DNA of 64,000 nucleotides from Pseudomonas sp. FP2196 (GTDB lineage Bacteria; Pseudomonadota; Gammaproteobacteria; Pseudomonadales; Pseudomonadaceae): NCBI RefSeq assembly GCF_030687715.1, contig NZ_CP117445.1, positions 2,903,501 to 2,967,500 of the forward strand, read 5' to 3'. Shown piece by piece: positions 7,186 to 16,758 of this stretch (position 1 is its first letter; each line of letters starts with the position of its first letter). The notes under the pieces were generated by a model. It saw only the letters and a program-made list of their open reading frames with translations, ran no database searches and was not told where the DNA came from. The position numbers and the translations under genes were made by a program.

Positions 7186-10100
7186 TCAGGGCTGTGGCAC
7201 CGGATCCAGATGCCGGCCCGTCTCGCAGATCAGCCGGGCGATGGAATCGGCGTTGCGCAGAATCACATCGATGCGCACATCCGGTGAGTTCTGATCAAGA
7301 AACGCGTTGCGTGCTTCGTTCAGGGTTGGGCTGGATGTCAGGTTGAGTATCGATTTGCTGAGGTCTTCAGCCCCCGGGATTTTGTCCAGACTGACGTACG
7401 AGCCTTTCTTTTTACTCCAGCGGGCAAACAGTTCTTCGCGGGGCGTTGCGAGTGACAGTGCCTGGGCCTGGAACATTTCCAGTTCGTGCTTCATGGCCAA
7501 TCCATACAACGTGAAGGTTGTTATCAGGTCGTGAAACGGGCGGCGCGACTCCAGCGTGGCAAAGTCTTCGGCCTTGGAATATTGATGAGCGAACTCGTGG
7601 ATCAATGTCGCGGCTTGAGCGTGACCATCAATGTCGAAAGGTTGCCCCAGCACCGTTTTGTACGAATCCAGTTTTTGGTTGAAAAAGTTTTCCGTGAAAT
7701 GAACCATCTTGCGGTCGTCGTGGGTCAATACGAACGCAATGATGGGTGAAAACATCGTATTGGAGCCGACAACGAAGCGATCGGTGTTCATCAGGTCATC
7801 GTCGGGATCCACTAACGCCTGACAAATGGGCACAATCGCTTTGTTGAGTTTGCCCAGTAACCCGCTATCAACTTGCGTGACGCCAAAAAAAACTCTGAGA
7901 AATCCGTCCAGACGAGTGCCGGGAACATTCGCTTTCAACTGGGCCAGGTTATGCAGGCAGTTGAATGCATAAAAGCGCGCAAGATCGACTGCGTGTTGAA
8001 TGACTTGCGCTTTCTGCGGATGATCGCGACGAATCTGCGCCATGCCGATCGCTTCGATGTTCAACATTGCCCTGCGATCCATCTCCAAGGCATAACGCTT
8101 GTGCAATTTTGAGATCGCTTTGCCGTAGTGCACTGCATGGCGATCAGGCGCCAGCACCAGGCGCGAGCCAGTCAGCCTTAATGACGGACCGGGCTGTCCA
8201 TCGTTGAAGATCTGCCAGACTACGCCCGGTTGTTCGACACGATGAACCTTGCCGGCAATGGCCGTGTAGGTGTGTTTGCTGGTCGGGTCCTCGTACGTGC
8301 CGTTCTTCGCGTCCAGCTTCAGATCCTCGAGCGCTACAGCCGATGTTTCAAATGGTTGCAACTCGGTGCGCTGGGGCGAGGTTGTCCGGATCTGCGACCA
8401 AGTGGGGGCGACCAGTTCGGGTGGGGTCGTCGTGTGTGTGACGTCGATACTACCTTCGGGTTCGATTGAAGGGGGGCTCGGTATTTCGGTTGTCGTTTGC
8501 GCAGTCGTTTGCGTGCCGACCTGCATTACCGCAGCGTCTTCGATCGCCAGACGTCCCAGACTTATCATTTGCAGGCCACCGGCGATGAACGATTTCAGGG
8601 CCTGCGTCCAGTGGTGATCCTGCAGGTTTTGCGCCGAATCCTTGAAATCCTTATAGGCCTGCCAGAGAAACGTTACGTAAGAGAGTTTGCCCGGCAGCAG
8701 GCCCGAGATCAGGCTGGCGCCATGGCTGAACAGGCTTTTCGCCGCGTCCCAATCGGTTTGGGCGGTGCTTTTGGACTGGCAGCTCAACAGTTGCGACAGC
8801 AGCTTGAGGTTGTCGCTGAAGAACCTGTGTAAAAGATTGCCGGTGATGATGTTGCCCGACAGCGTCATTTCACTGACCTCGCCGATGCTCGACTGCAACA
8901 GCCCCCGAAACACTGATTGTTGTGCCTGCGGCAGGCGGCGAATCACCAGGTCCTGAAAACTGCCCGGTGTGTTCACTGCCGCGATCAGGCTTGCCTCGTC
9001 GGCAAATTCGCGCAGCAACTGTTCGGCATAAGGCGCATAGACGACCCGCGGCCCGGTATGGCCGCTGCCCGGGCCGATCACGTACACCCCCAAGGCTTCC
9101 ACGGCTGCTGCGCCTGCGGTTTTGATCAACGACAACGGATACACAAGCGCATGGGCGCCTTCAACGGTCGTGCGCGCGATGCCATCCGGTATGTCCAAGA
9201 CCTGACAGAGGTAATCGAAGGCGCTGCCGGAGAGTTGTTGTTGCAGTTTCAATCCATGGGCATGTTGCAGCAGTTGCCAGGGGAGCTGACGAATGAAACG
9301 TTGTTTGCGCTCTTTGGCCTCAGGGTGGCCATCGGTGAGTGCGTCCGTTATCGATTTGGCGAAGGTGGTGGGAATGTCCAGCGACAGCAACAATTGCCTG
9401 ACTGTCGTTTGATTCAGACCATTCGGGAGTGTTTTCCGGGTTTTCGAGGCGACTGTGAAACCGGTACCCTGGGCAATGTTGATATGGTTCAGCGCAAACT
9501 CGGTGAGGGGGCGGGCAGGCCCGGCCAAAGCCAGATTGGGCGTGATTTCGATGTCTTGCGGTTCCAGTTTGCTGTCTTTGAATCGAGTGTCGAGCAGTGA
9601 CTTCAACGTTCGGTTGACGTAGTCGGCCAGCGAAGGCATGCCGCTGAGGTAGTCCTTGTGGTCGACCACGCTGTGACGCCATTGCTCAAGCAGTTCGAGG
9701 TGTAATTGCTGCTCCCGCACCGGCGCCATTCCCAGCCATGCAGGAAGCGACTGCTGTTGATTGATGGCGTTCGCCAGGTGAATGGTGCGCAGCAGATTGG
9801 TATCGATGACCGTATGGGTCAGAGTGGCCAGCGCTGAAGTCAGTCCGCTTCGGTCTTTGAAGCGCTGACGAAGCTCGTCACACCGTGCAATGAAGTGCTC
9901 GATGCCTGATTGCACGCGGTTGTGCAGCACATTGTCTTCGATCAACCGCAAGGCACCCAAGGTGTATTGCTGATGAAATCGGCGTTCTTGTGGAAGCAGA
10001 TTTTCCAACAGTGACAGGCGCTCCGCGCTGTCCTTGAGCCTTTGATTCAGCGCCTGTCGCGCTACCGCGATGCTCTTGAAGGCTTCCAGTCCCAGCGCGG

Positions 10101-12051
10101 GCGTCCACACAATCACTCTTCCTGAGTGCAAGTCGTCGAGGCCACCCCGTTCGGTCAGCAACACACAGTGGGCTAGCGTCGATGAATCCTTCCCGCCGGG
10201 AGTGTCCAGTGTGATCGACCAGGCATCGGGCCGAAAACCGTTGAGTGAACGCCGATTGTCGCGGCTGGGCTGATCGGAGTGGAACACGGTATCGACGATC
10301 ATCTGTTCGGCGGCTTTCAGTGAACCACTGAGCACGCGCAAGGCCGCTTCACCCGTCACCCCGACAAAGAGTGAATGAGCCAGTCGTGATTTCATGTTTT
10401 CCAGGTAAGTGCGTTGTGCGTCGACGCGGGTCACGGGCTGGACTTTGAATGAACTGGTGAGCAAGGGCTCGATTTCTTCGCAGGTTCTCGCGATCGCTGC
10501 GGCTTTCTGCGCCCGCACTTCGGACGGTTGTTGAACTCCGGCCAGCACGGGGCGTGTGGTCCAGCGTTCACCGGCATCCAGTTCCAGCAGACGTTCATGA
10601 ATCATCGCGCGAATATCCAGGGCCTTGTCGAACATGGCATGGATATCTACGGCGCCGTCGCTGTGACGGAACACCTGCAAGGCATATTCGATGCTCTGTC
10701 TCTGTTTGGTGATGATCGTCTCAAACAGCACTTTGAAAATCTCGCCGCCAACGCTTTCTCCGGTCACCTGCGGCCGGTCGAAGCTGATAAAGCGTTTGCG
10801 CTCTTCAAGGTCCAGCAACCCATACAGTTCGTCCTCGTGACCGGGCGCGCGGAACTTGCTCAACACGGTTCTCTTCAGATCGTTGTAATCGGCAAGCACC
10901 TGCAGCCCCATGGTCGGGGTGTAAAGGCAGGCGTCGGTGTGGCTGATCATCAGCGAGCCTGCCAGTTCGACAAAGTTGGGTTCGTATTCCCACAGACGCA
11001 CGTTTTCGATGGTCGGCCGCCGGGTCGGCAGGGCTGCCGGGCGAATCATCTGATGCAGGGTGGCAAACTGGCTGGCATCGATGATGCCGGCTTCGCGCTT
11101 GAGCATCAGCTCGGCGCGTGCCTGTTCTTCCAGGGCTTCACCGAAAAATGTGCGTCGCAAGGAACCTGCCTTGGCGGGAGCCTCCCAATAGCGTTCCATT
11201 TCGCCAAACAGCAGGACCTTGAGTTTGCCCGATGCCTGTAGCAGCGCGTTTTCCCATATCGCCTGATCGCCTGCGAACGGTGCATGCCTGGGGTTGGAAA
11301 ACTCATGCAGTTGGTCAGTCGGCCAACGTTGATGCCGATAAAGTGTCAGAACCGCCTCACTCAGGCTCGTAGAGTCGTGCCAGTGTCTGGCTTGCGGGAC
11401 ACTGTCTTTGACGGGCGCGACGGTGTAGAAATTGACCCGGGTCTGTGCCTGCTTGATGTTCGGCAAATCCGTCTGCAGCAGCTCATCAAGGATCGTTTCC
11501 ACCAGGACCGTCAGCGAAGGCAACTGCTTCAGCTCGCCCAGCATGGCCTCGGCGTTCAATTGCTGGCACGCGAGGATTGCCGTCTTTTGATGCTCGAACA
11601 CGTCGCCGTCGATGGTTTCGTATGTCAGCGTGAGGCTGCTTTGGTCGACAACCTGCCTGCGCTGGGCCAGCGAGAGAAAGGCCAATGTCTGATCCTGTTC
11701 GTCAGCCTCCTGCAAGCGCTTTTCGAGTAACGTTTTAAGAGTCGCAAGGCTGTCGTATTTCTTGATGCCGTCGTAAGGGGTGTAAAGGATGGCGCCCTTG
11801 TCGTCCGGGGTCTCGCTGAGTATGAAACTGCCCGCCAGCGTGATGGCGGGCGTCGTACCGGCAGCGATACGGATCTCTTGCGCGACCATGGACGGCGATT
11901 GCTTGTTGCGCAGCGCCTGTGTGGCCAGTTTTACATGGGCCAGCCAATCGAAGTCCTTGCTGTTGAGGTTGTGGGTTTTACCCAACGCTCTCCACTGGCC
12001 GGGAAAATTCAGGGTTTCAGGGAAAAGCAGCGGGGCGACGGGATCGGACAT
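7186..12051 (-). CDS. Very large dermonecrotic-toxin-like (DUF6543-type) protein with C-terminal HExxH metallopeptidase motif
   Basis: A 1621-residue protein without a signal peptide. It resembles the large dermonecrotic-toxin (DUF6543) family common in pseudomonads. A unit of two strands ending in (Y/W)(T/A)P followed by a helix occurs four times, near residues 72-113, 363-400, 625-670 and 985-1030 (for example GAILYTPYDG and GRVIVWTPAL). A Thr/Ser/Pro-rich linker lies near 1190-1240. The C-terminal about 300 residues carry LIHEFAHQYS, so HExxH is at residues 1485-1489 (7585-7599 on the DNA), with acidic residues 6-12 positions later as possible third zinc ligand. ATG at 12051 was chosen; a GTG 69 bases upstream is possible. 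It stands alone, with no secretion or immunity gene beside it. Toxin role is inference. Confidence 0.75.
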   Translation of the reverse strand: MSDPVAPLLFPETLNFPGQWRALGKTHNLNSKDFDWLAHVKLATQALRNKQSPSMVAQEIRIAAGTTPAITLAGSFILSETPDDKGAILYTPYDGIKKYDSLATLKTLLEKRLQEADEQDQTLAFLSLAQRRQVVDQSSLTLTYETIDGDVFEHQKTAILACQQLNAEAMLGELKQLPSLTVLVETILDELLQTDLPNIKQAQTRVNFYTVAPVKDSVPQARHWHDSTSLSEAVLTLYRHQRWPTDQLHEFSNPRHAPFAGDQAIWENALLQASGKLKVLLFGEMERYWEAPAKAGSLRRTFFGEALEEQARAELMLKREAGIIDASQFATLHQMIRPAALPTRRPTIENVRLWEYEPNFVELAGSLMISHTDACLYTPTMGLQVLADYNDLKRTVLSKFRAPGHEDELYGLLDLEERKRFISFDRPQVTGESVGGEIFKVLFETIITKQRQSIEYALQVFRHSDGAVDIHAMFDKALDIRAMIHERLLELDAGERWTTRPVLAGVQQPSEVRAQKAAAIARTCEEIEPLLTSSFKVQPVTRVDAQRTYLENMKSRLAHSLFVGVTGEAALRVLSGSLKAAEQMIVDTVFHSDQPSRDNRRSLNGFRPDAWSITLDTPGGKDSSTLAHCVLLTERGGLDDLHSGRVIVWTPALGLEAFKSIAVARQALNQRLKDSAERLSLLENLLPQERRFHQQYTLGALRLIEDNVLHNRVQSGIEHFIARCDELRQRFKDRSGLTSALATLTHTVIDTNLLRTIHLANAINQQQSLPAWLGMAPVREQQLHLELLEQWRHSVVDHKDYLSGMPSLADYVNRTLKSLLDTRFKDSKLEPQDIEITPNLALAGPARPLTEFALNHINIAQGTGFTVASKTRKTLPNGLNQTTVRQLLLSLDIPTTFAKSITDALTDGHPEAKERKQRFIRQLPWQLLQHAHGLKLQQQLSGSAFDYLCQVLDIPDGIARTTVEGAHALVYPLSLIKTAGAAAVEALGVYVIGPGSGHTGPRVVYAPYAEQLLREFADEASLIAAVNTPGSFQDLVIRRLPQAQQSVFRGLLQSSIGEVSEMTLSGNIITGNLLHRFFSDNLKLLSQLLSCQSKSTAQTDWDAAKSLFSHGASLISGLLPGKLSYVTFLWQAYKDFKDSAQNLQDHHWTQALKSFIAGGLQMISLGRLAIEDAAVMQVGTQTTAQTTTEIPSPPSIEPEGSIDVTHTTTPPELVAPTWSQIRTTSPQRTELQPFETSAVALEDLKLDAKNGTYEDPTSKHTYTAIAGKVHRVEQPGVVWQIFNDGQPGPSLRLTGSRLVLAPDRHAVHYGKAISKLHKRYALEMDRRAMLNIEAIGMAQIRRDHPQKAQVIQHAVDLARFYAFNCLHNLAQLKANVPGTRLDGFLRVFFGVTQVDSGLLGKLNKAIVPICQALVDPDDDLMNTDRFVVGSNTMFSPIIAFVLTHDDRKMVHFTENFFNQKLDSYKTVLGQPFDIDGHAQAATLIHEFAHQYSKAEDFATLESRRPFHDLITTFTLYGLAMKHELEMFQAQALSLATPREELFARWSKKKGSYVSLDKIPGAEDLSKSILNLTSSPTLNEARNAFLDQNSPDVRIDVILRNADSIARLICETGRHLDPVPQP

Positions 12052-12266
12052 CTTCGACTCTCGGTAATGGCGCGCTCGGCGCGAGAAATGAGGCCCAAGA
12101 CTAGGAGCAGAGGTCGACACCGAGGTGGTAGATAGTTATCGCTTGGCAAGTGTTGCAGGCATTGCTGCCGTCGAAGGGTTGACAGGGGGCGGGGGCGGCG
12201 TGGTTAATCGTTGGGCAAGTTGTCCGTACGCTGTTGTTCCCTCCAATAATCATTCTGGAGCTTCAG

Positions 12267-13307
12267 ATGTCTGCGCCACACAATTCTGTGTCTTCTGCTG
12301 TCTCGTCATCGTTAACCATCGAAGCGCTGACGCAAATGCTTGAAACGATTTTTCTGCGCCACGGCACGTCCACCGAAGTCGCCCAGGTGCTGGCCGCCAA
12401 TTGCGCTGGAGCCGAACGCGATGGCGCCCACAGCCATGGCGTATTCCGTATTCCTGGCTACGTCTCGACCCTCAACAGCGGCTGGGTCAACGGGCATGCC
12501 GTGCCACAGGTCGAAGACGTTGCCAGCGGATTTGTGCGTGTCGATGCCGGCAATGGTTTTGCCCAGCCTGCGTTGGCCGCTGCGCGGCCTTTGCTGGTGG
12601 AAAAGGCGCGTAGCGCCGGGATCGCTGTGTTGGCGATTCGCAACTCGCATCACTTTGCCGCGTTGTGGCCGGATGTCGAGCCTTTCGCCGATGAAGGACT
12701 GGTGGCGCTCAGTGTCGTCAACAGCATGACCTGCGTCGTGCCACACGGTGCCGATCGACCCTTGTTCGGGACCAATCCGATTGCCTTTGCCGCACCACGA
12801 GCCGGTGCCGCGCCGATTGTCTTTGATCTGGCGACCAGTGCCATCGCCCATGGCGACGTGCAGATCGCTGCGCGCAAAGGAGAAAGACTGGCGCCCGGGA
12901 TGGGCGTGGACAGCCTCGGTCAGCCGACCCAGGACCCCAAGGCGATTCTTGAAGGCGGGGCGTTGTTGCCGTTTGGTGGCCACAAGGGCTCGGCGCTGTC
13001 GATGATGGTTGAGCTGTTGGCGGCGGCGCTGACCGGCGGCAATTTTTCTTTTGAATTCGATTGGTCAAACCATCCCGGTGCGAAAACACCGTGGACCGGG
13101 CAGTTGTTGATCGTGATTGACCCGAGCAAGGCGGCCGGGCAGGGTTTTGCCGAGCGCAGTGAGGAACTGGTGCGGCAGATGCACGGGGTTGGGCTTAAAC
13201 GATTGCCGGGTGATCGTCGGCATTTGCAGCGGGCGAAGTCGCAGGTCGAGGGTGTCATGCTGGATGAACAGACACTGGTGCAGTTGCGGGAACTGGCCGG
13301 TTATTGA
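12267..13307 (+). CDS. dpkA: Delta1-piperideine-2-carboxylate / delta1-pyrroline-2-carboxylate reductase
   Basis: 346 residues of the Ldh2/MDH2 (YlbC-like) NAD(P)H-dependent oxidoreductase family. Agreement with Pseudomonas DpkA is strong over the whole length, including RDGAHSHGVFR, NSHHFAALWPDVEPFA, LFGTNPIAFA and LPFGGHKGSALSMMVELLAA. The enzyme reduces delta1-piperideine-2-carboxylate to L-pipecolate in D-lysine breakdown, and the pyrroline analogue to L-proline. It is cytoplasmic. ATG at 12267 follows TGGAG by six bases. The gene is monocistronic and ends at a strong terminator. It is divergent from the toxin-like gene. Confidence 0.92.
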   Translation: MSAPHNSVSSAVSSSLTIEALTQMLETIFLRHGTSTEVAQVLAANCAGAERDGAHSHGVFRIPGYVSTLNSGWVNGHAVPQVEDVASGFVRVDAGNGFAQPALAAARPLLVEKARSAGIAVLAIRNSHHFAALWPDVEPFADEGLVALSVVNSMTCVVPHGADRPLFGTNPIAFAAPRAGAAPIVFDLATSAIAHGDVQIAARKGERLAPGMGVDSLGQPTQDPKAILEGGALLPFGGHKGSALSMMVELLAAALTGGNFSFEFDWSNHPGAKTPWTGQLLIVIDPSKAAGQGFAERSEELVRQMHGVGLKRLPGDRRHLQRAKSQVEGVMLDEQTLVQLRELAGY

Positions 13308-13323
13308 GTTTTGCGCAGACATG

Positions 13324-13354
13324 AAAAAGGCGAGCCAACAGGCTCGCCTTTTTT
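13324..13354. terminator. Bidirectional terminator between dpkA and the DUF883 gene
   Basis: Thirteen-bp stem AAAAAGGCGAGCC/GGCTCGCCTTTTT with a four-base loop and flanking A and T runs; serves both convergent genes. Confidence 0.92.
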
Positions 13355-13367
13355 ATTACGCCGAGGC

Positions 13368-13685
13368 TCAGCGACGGCCAAGCAACAAGCCGACCACCAG
13401 ACCGAAACCGGCCGAGATCGCCACGGTCTGCCAAGGATGACCGCCGATGTAGCTTTCGGTGGCCTCGACAGCGGGTTTGGTACGGTCGCGCACGCTGGAG
13501 ACCGAATCCAGCGCCTGTTGCAGCTTCAGGGCGATTTGCCCGCGCAGGCTCTCCGCTTCTTCGCCGACCAGTGATGCGCTGCTCTTGAGCAGTTTGTCCG
13601 ACTCTTCGATCAGTGCCTGAAGTTCGCTGAAGGCTTGATCCTTGATTTGATCTTCGGCGGCTTGCACAGCGGATTTGCGGGCCAT
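13368..13685 (-). CDS. DUF883 (ElaB/YqjD-like) membrane-anchored protein
   Basis: 105 residues: a long amphipathic helix with heptad character (AEDQIKDQAFSELQALIEES onward), the family segment YIGGHPWQTV, and a C-terminal membrane helix with the glycine zipper AGFGLVVGLLLGRR. E. coli ElaB and YqjD of this family sit in the inner membrane, and YqjD binds ribosomes in stationary phase; that role here is inference. ATG at 13685 has AGGAG seven bases upstream; longer frames upstream lack a site. Confidence 0.9.
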   Translation of the reverse strand: MARKSAVQAAEDQIKDQAFSELQALIEESDKLLKSSASLVGEEAESLRGQIALKLQQALDSVSSVRDRTKPAVEATESYIGGHPWQTVAISAGFGLVVGLLLGRR

Positions 13686-13839
13686 TGGGTGACTCCTTGC
13701 AGTTGAATGGACAGTGATCAATGGAGTGTGGCGCTTTGTAAAAAGTTGCACTGAATTTAGGTCAGGAATAAAAACCTGCGCGGGAGATTTCCGTCGAGCG
13801 TGTAAGATGTCGCCATTTTACGCAGCAGGATAATTCCCC

Positions 13840-14094
13840 ATGAGTTTCAATCTGGCCGACAAATCCCTCGCAGAGCGCGCTGCGCTGGAAGACGAGAAAT
13901 CCCGTCTGTTCGAACTCTGGCAGAACAATCTGGGCAAAGCCAAAGGTGAAGCCGCGCGCTTGTTCGGCGAACGCGCCAAGCGCAAGGGCAAATGGGCCGA
14001 GTGGGTCCGTGCGGAACTGGACGGCATGTCACCACCGGAGTTTGCCAACATGGTGCGCAGTGAAGTCAATCGTTTGATGGCGGCGAGCAAGTAA
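13840..14094 (+). CDS. Small conserved hypothetical protein
   Basis: 84 residues, highly charged and predicted helical, with no signal peptide or membrane segment. ATG at 13840 follows AGGATAATTCCCC. The C-terminal half (AEWVRAELDGMSPPEFANMV) suggests a small helical bundle. I recall similar short proteins in other pseudomonads but no function. It is divergent from the DUF883 gene and convergent with the LysR gene, so probably transcribed alone. Confidence 0.68.
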   Translation: MSFNLADKSLAERAALEDEKSRLFELWQNNLGKAKGEAARLFGERAKRKGKWAEWVRAELDGMSPPEFANMVRSEVNRLMAASK

Positions 14095-14107
14095 CGCCGT
14101 TTCAGCC

Positions 14108-15016
14108 CTAGGTGAAGCACGCGACAATCGCCTCGCGGACTTTGACCACCACTGGATCGATCTGTGTGCTGGTGCGCCAGCCCAGTTCGATCGGGTAGCG
14201 CGGCAAGGCCAGCGGGCAGGGCAGCAGCGTCAGCCCGCTGAGCGCGGCGATACTCTCGGCGGCATGCGTCGGAATCGTCGCGACGGCCTGGCTGCCCTTC
14301 AGCAAATATGGCAACGCAGCAAAGTGCGTAGTCGAGGCGCACACCCGGCGACTCAAGCCCAACGCCGCCAGCCCTTCATCGGTGATCCCGATAAAACCAC
14401 CGGACGACACCAGCAGGTGATCGCGGGCGACGAACGCCTCCAGATCGATCTGCTGCTGGCCGGGCGCAAGGCTCGCCGGGTCCACCAGGCACGCATAGCC
14501 CCCTTCACCCAACACCTGACGGCTGAGCAAGCGTTCGGCAAATCCGCCGGCGGTGATCGCCAGATCGATGCTGCGCTCCATCAGTGCGCGAGCGACGATC
14601 TGGCTGTGGGTCTGGTGAAAGATCAACCGCAGTTTCGGTGCGCTGCGGGCGAGTTCCTCGATCAACCGTCGGCCGTAGGCAATTTCGAAGTCGTCCGATA
14701 GCCCTACGGTGACCGAACGACCGTCGTAGTGACGCGCCGCCGGATCAATCATCGCCAGGCTCTGCCGGCATTTGTTCAGTGCGTCGCTGACCACCGGTTT
14801 CAACTGATTGGCCTTGAGCGTCGGCGCCAGTCCGCGTCCGGTGCGCACGAACAATTGATCGCCATAGACATCGCGCAAACGCCGTAGCGCCGCACTGACA
14901 GCCGATTGCGTCACGCCAAGGCGCAGTGCCGCGCGGCTGGCACTGGATTCTTCATGTAACGCTTCGAAGACTTTCAGCAGGTTGAGGTCGACTTCGGCGA
15001 TATTCATATGGCTCAT
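14108..15016 (-). CDS. LysR-family transcriptional regulator, divergent from the nitrilase
   Basis: 302 residues, usual LysR length. The N-terminal winged helix-turn-helix is clear (LLKVFEALHEESSASRAALR ... VTQSAVSAALRRLRD), followed by the effector-binding domain from about 90. The gene is divergently placed 78 bases from the nitrilase gene at 15095, the classic arrangement in which a LysR protein controls its neighbour and itself. The inducer is unknown. An in-frame second Met at codon 4 is an alternative start. Confidence 0.9.
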   Translation of the reverse strand: MSHMNIAEVDLNLLKVFEALHEESSASRAALRLGVTQSAVSAALRRLRDVYGDQLFVRTGRGLAPTLKANQLKPVVSDALNKCRQSLAMIDPAARHYDGRSVTVGLSDDFEIAYGRRLIEELARSAPKLRLIFHQTHSQIVARALMERSIDLAITAGGFAERLLSRQVLGEGGYACLVDPASLAPGQQQIDLEAFVARDHLLVSSGGFIGITDEGLAALGLSRRVCASTTHFAALPYLLKGSQAVATIPTHAAESIAALSGLTLLPCPLALPRYPIELGWRTSTQIDPVVVKVREAIVACFT

Positions 15017-15094
15017 ATCATTCAGCAGTGATCGGGTCTTTATTCATGATGGCTGTGCACCGGACAATCAGCAACATCTGAACCTGATGGAGTC

Positions 15095-16024
15095 ATGATG
15101 ATGCCAAGATCAATCGTTGCAGCCCTGCAGATCGGTGCCTTGCCCGGCGGCAAGGGCGAAACCCTGGAGCAGATCCTTCGCTGGGAAGCGGCGATCATCA
15201 AGTCCGGCGCGGCACTGGTGGTGATGCCGGAAGCGTTGCTCGGCGGGTATCCGAAAGGTGAGGGATTCGGTACCCAACTGGGCTATCGATTGCCTGAGGG
15301 GCGTGAGGCATTTGCACGGTATTTTGCCAATGCCATTGATGTACCGGGTGCGGAAACCGAAGCGCTGGCCGGTTTGTCGGCCCGCACCGGGGCCAATCTG
15401 GTGATCGGCGTGATCGAGCGTGCCGGCAGCACCCTGTATTGCACGGCGTTGTACTTCGATCCGCAGGCCGGACTGGTCGCCAAGCACCGCAAACTGATGC
15501 CCACCGGCACCGAGCGGCTGATCTGGGGCAAGGGCGATGGCTCGACGCTGCCGGTGCTCGACAGCCAGGTCGGCAAGCTCGGCGCAGTGGTGTGCTGGGA
15601 GAACATGATGCCGTTACTGCGCACGGCGATGTACGCCAAGGGCATTGAAGTCTGGTGCGCGCCGACCGTGGATGAGCGCGAAATGTGGCAGGTCAGCATG
15701 CGCCATATCGCCCATGAGGGCCGTTGTTTTGTGGTCAGCGCCTGTCAGGTGCAGGCGTCGCCGAATGAGTTGGGGGTGGAAGTGGCCAACTGGCCGGCGG
15801 ATCGGCCGTTGATCGCCGGTGGCAGCGTGATCGTCGGGCCGATGGGCGATGTGCTGGCGGGGCCGTTGTGCGGGGAGGCGGGGTTACTCACGGCTGAAAT
15901 TGATACGGATGAGTTGGTGCGTGCGCGGTATGACTACGACGTGGTCGGCCACTATGCGCGCCCCGACGTGTTCGAGTTAGCAGTCGACGAGCGCGCCAAA
16001 CCCGGCGTGCGTTTCAACACATAA
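15095..16024 (+). CDS. Nitrilase (carbon-nitrogen hydrolase)
   Basis: 309 residues. The Glu-Lys-Cys triad of the nitrilase superfamily is visible: Glu46 in [12 protein letters not shown], Lys133 in [20 protein letters not shown] and Cys167 in [12 protein letters not shown]. The CWENxxP motif and the extended lysine motif place it in branch 1 (true nitrilases, R-CN to R-COOH plus ammonia) rather than amidases. Substrate cannot be read, but aliphatic or arylaliphatic nitriles are usual. Three consecutive ATGs start the gene; GGAG is 5 bases before the second and 8 before the third, so the true start may be 15098 or 15101. It is probably controlled by the divergent LysR gene. Confidence 0.9.
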   Translation: MMMPRSIVAALQIGALPGGKGETLEQILRWEAAIIKSGAALVVMPEALLGGYPKGEGFGTQLGYRLPEGREAFARYFANAIDVPGAETEALAGLSARTGANLVIGVIERAGSTLYCTALYFDPQAGLVAKHRKLMPTGTERLIWGKGDGSTLPVLDSQVGKLGAVVCWENMMPLLRTAMYAKGIEVWCAPTVDEREMWQVSMRHIAHEGRCFVVSACQVQASPNELGVEVANWPADRPLIAGGSVIVGPMGDVLAGPLCGEAGLLTAEIDTDELVRARYDYDVVGHYARPDVFELAVDERAKPGVRFNT

Positions 16025-16045
16025 TCCGCTGGCGGACACAAAACC

Positions 16046-16136
16046 TGTAGGAGTTAGCCTGCTCGCAATAGCGGTGTGTCATTAGACAGAGATTCTGACT
16101 CATCCGACGCTATCGCGAGCAGGCTCACGCCTGCAA
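16046..16136. repeat. REPIN, family A (two inverted REPs)
   Basis: Two inverted copies of a REP with core GCCTGCTCGCGA (one with a base change) are separated by about 50 bases and flanked by TGTAGGAG / CCTGCA ends. The same family recurs at 30393, 42113, 62221 and 62289. Confidence 0.88.
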
Positions 16137-16159
16137 TGGATCGATGGTGTGTCTGTAAA

Positions 16160-16705
16160 TCAGTGGCGTTGCAGCCATTCCTCACGGCTGATTTCCCAGA
16201 CTTCCCGAGCAAAGCGTCCGCTGACGAAATCGTCTTCATCGGTACGAATCAAGCGCATCCCCGCACGCTCAGAAAGCTTGCGCGAGCCGATGTTCGGCGC
16301 CGCTTTCGGTACGCGCATCAAAGGGCGACCGAGAGTTCTGAACCAGTAATCGGTCACGGCCTCACTGGCCTCGGTCATCAAACCCTGGCCTTGCCACGCC
16401 GGCGCGAGCCAGAATCCACGGTGGTTGTCCTGTTGATCCATCAGGCTGATATTGCCGATCAACTGCTGCGGCGCGGCCTTCAGGCGAATCGACCAATGCC
16501 ACTCCTTGCCAGCCAGCATCGCCGGCAGCGCAATGTCACGCAAATAGGTGAGGGCGCCATCGTCCGGGTAGGGCCAAGGGACAGCGGCATTGAGGTATCG
16601 CACCACTTCCCAGTGCGCAAACTGTTGCTGTACGGCCTCGGCATCCGCCAATTGCAAAGGGCGGAGGATCAGCCGTTCGGTGTACAGCGTGGGTGTGTCT
16701 TCCAT
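16160..16705 (-). CDS. GNAT-family acetyltransferase (RimJ/RimL-like)
   Basis: 181 residues with the RimJ/RimL type opening LYTERLILRPLQLADAEAVQ, the core IGNISLMDQQ and the acetyl-CoA loop AWQGQGLMTEAS. This group transfers acetyl from acetyl-CoA to N-terminal or other amino groups; the target is unknown. ATG at 16705 was chosen so the protein begins MEDTPTLYTERL; GGAGG lies 10 bases upstream. It follows the LEA-type lipoprotein gene on the same strand with a 53-base gap and could be co-transcribed. Confidence 0.85.
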   Translation of the reverse strand: MEDTPTLYTERLILRPLQLADAEAVQQQFAHWEVVRYLNAAVPWPYPDDGALTYLRDIALPAMLAGKEWHWSIRLKAAPQQLIGNISLMDQQDNHRGFWLAPAWQGQGLMTEASEAVTDYWFRTLGRPLMRVPKAAPNIGSRKLSERAGMRLIRTDEDDFVSGRFAREVWEISREEWLQRH

Positions 16706-16758
16706 AAACCTGCGGCCTCCATGAGTGTCTTTGATAGACGTGCAAAGCCAACGCATTT

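Noticed and set aside
7186..12051. Link of the toxin-like gene to a type VI secretion cluster
   Set aside because: No vgrG, hcp, PAAR or Tc-toxin component is next to it; delivery route remains open.
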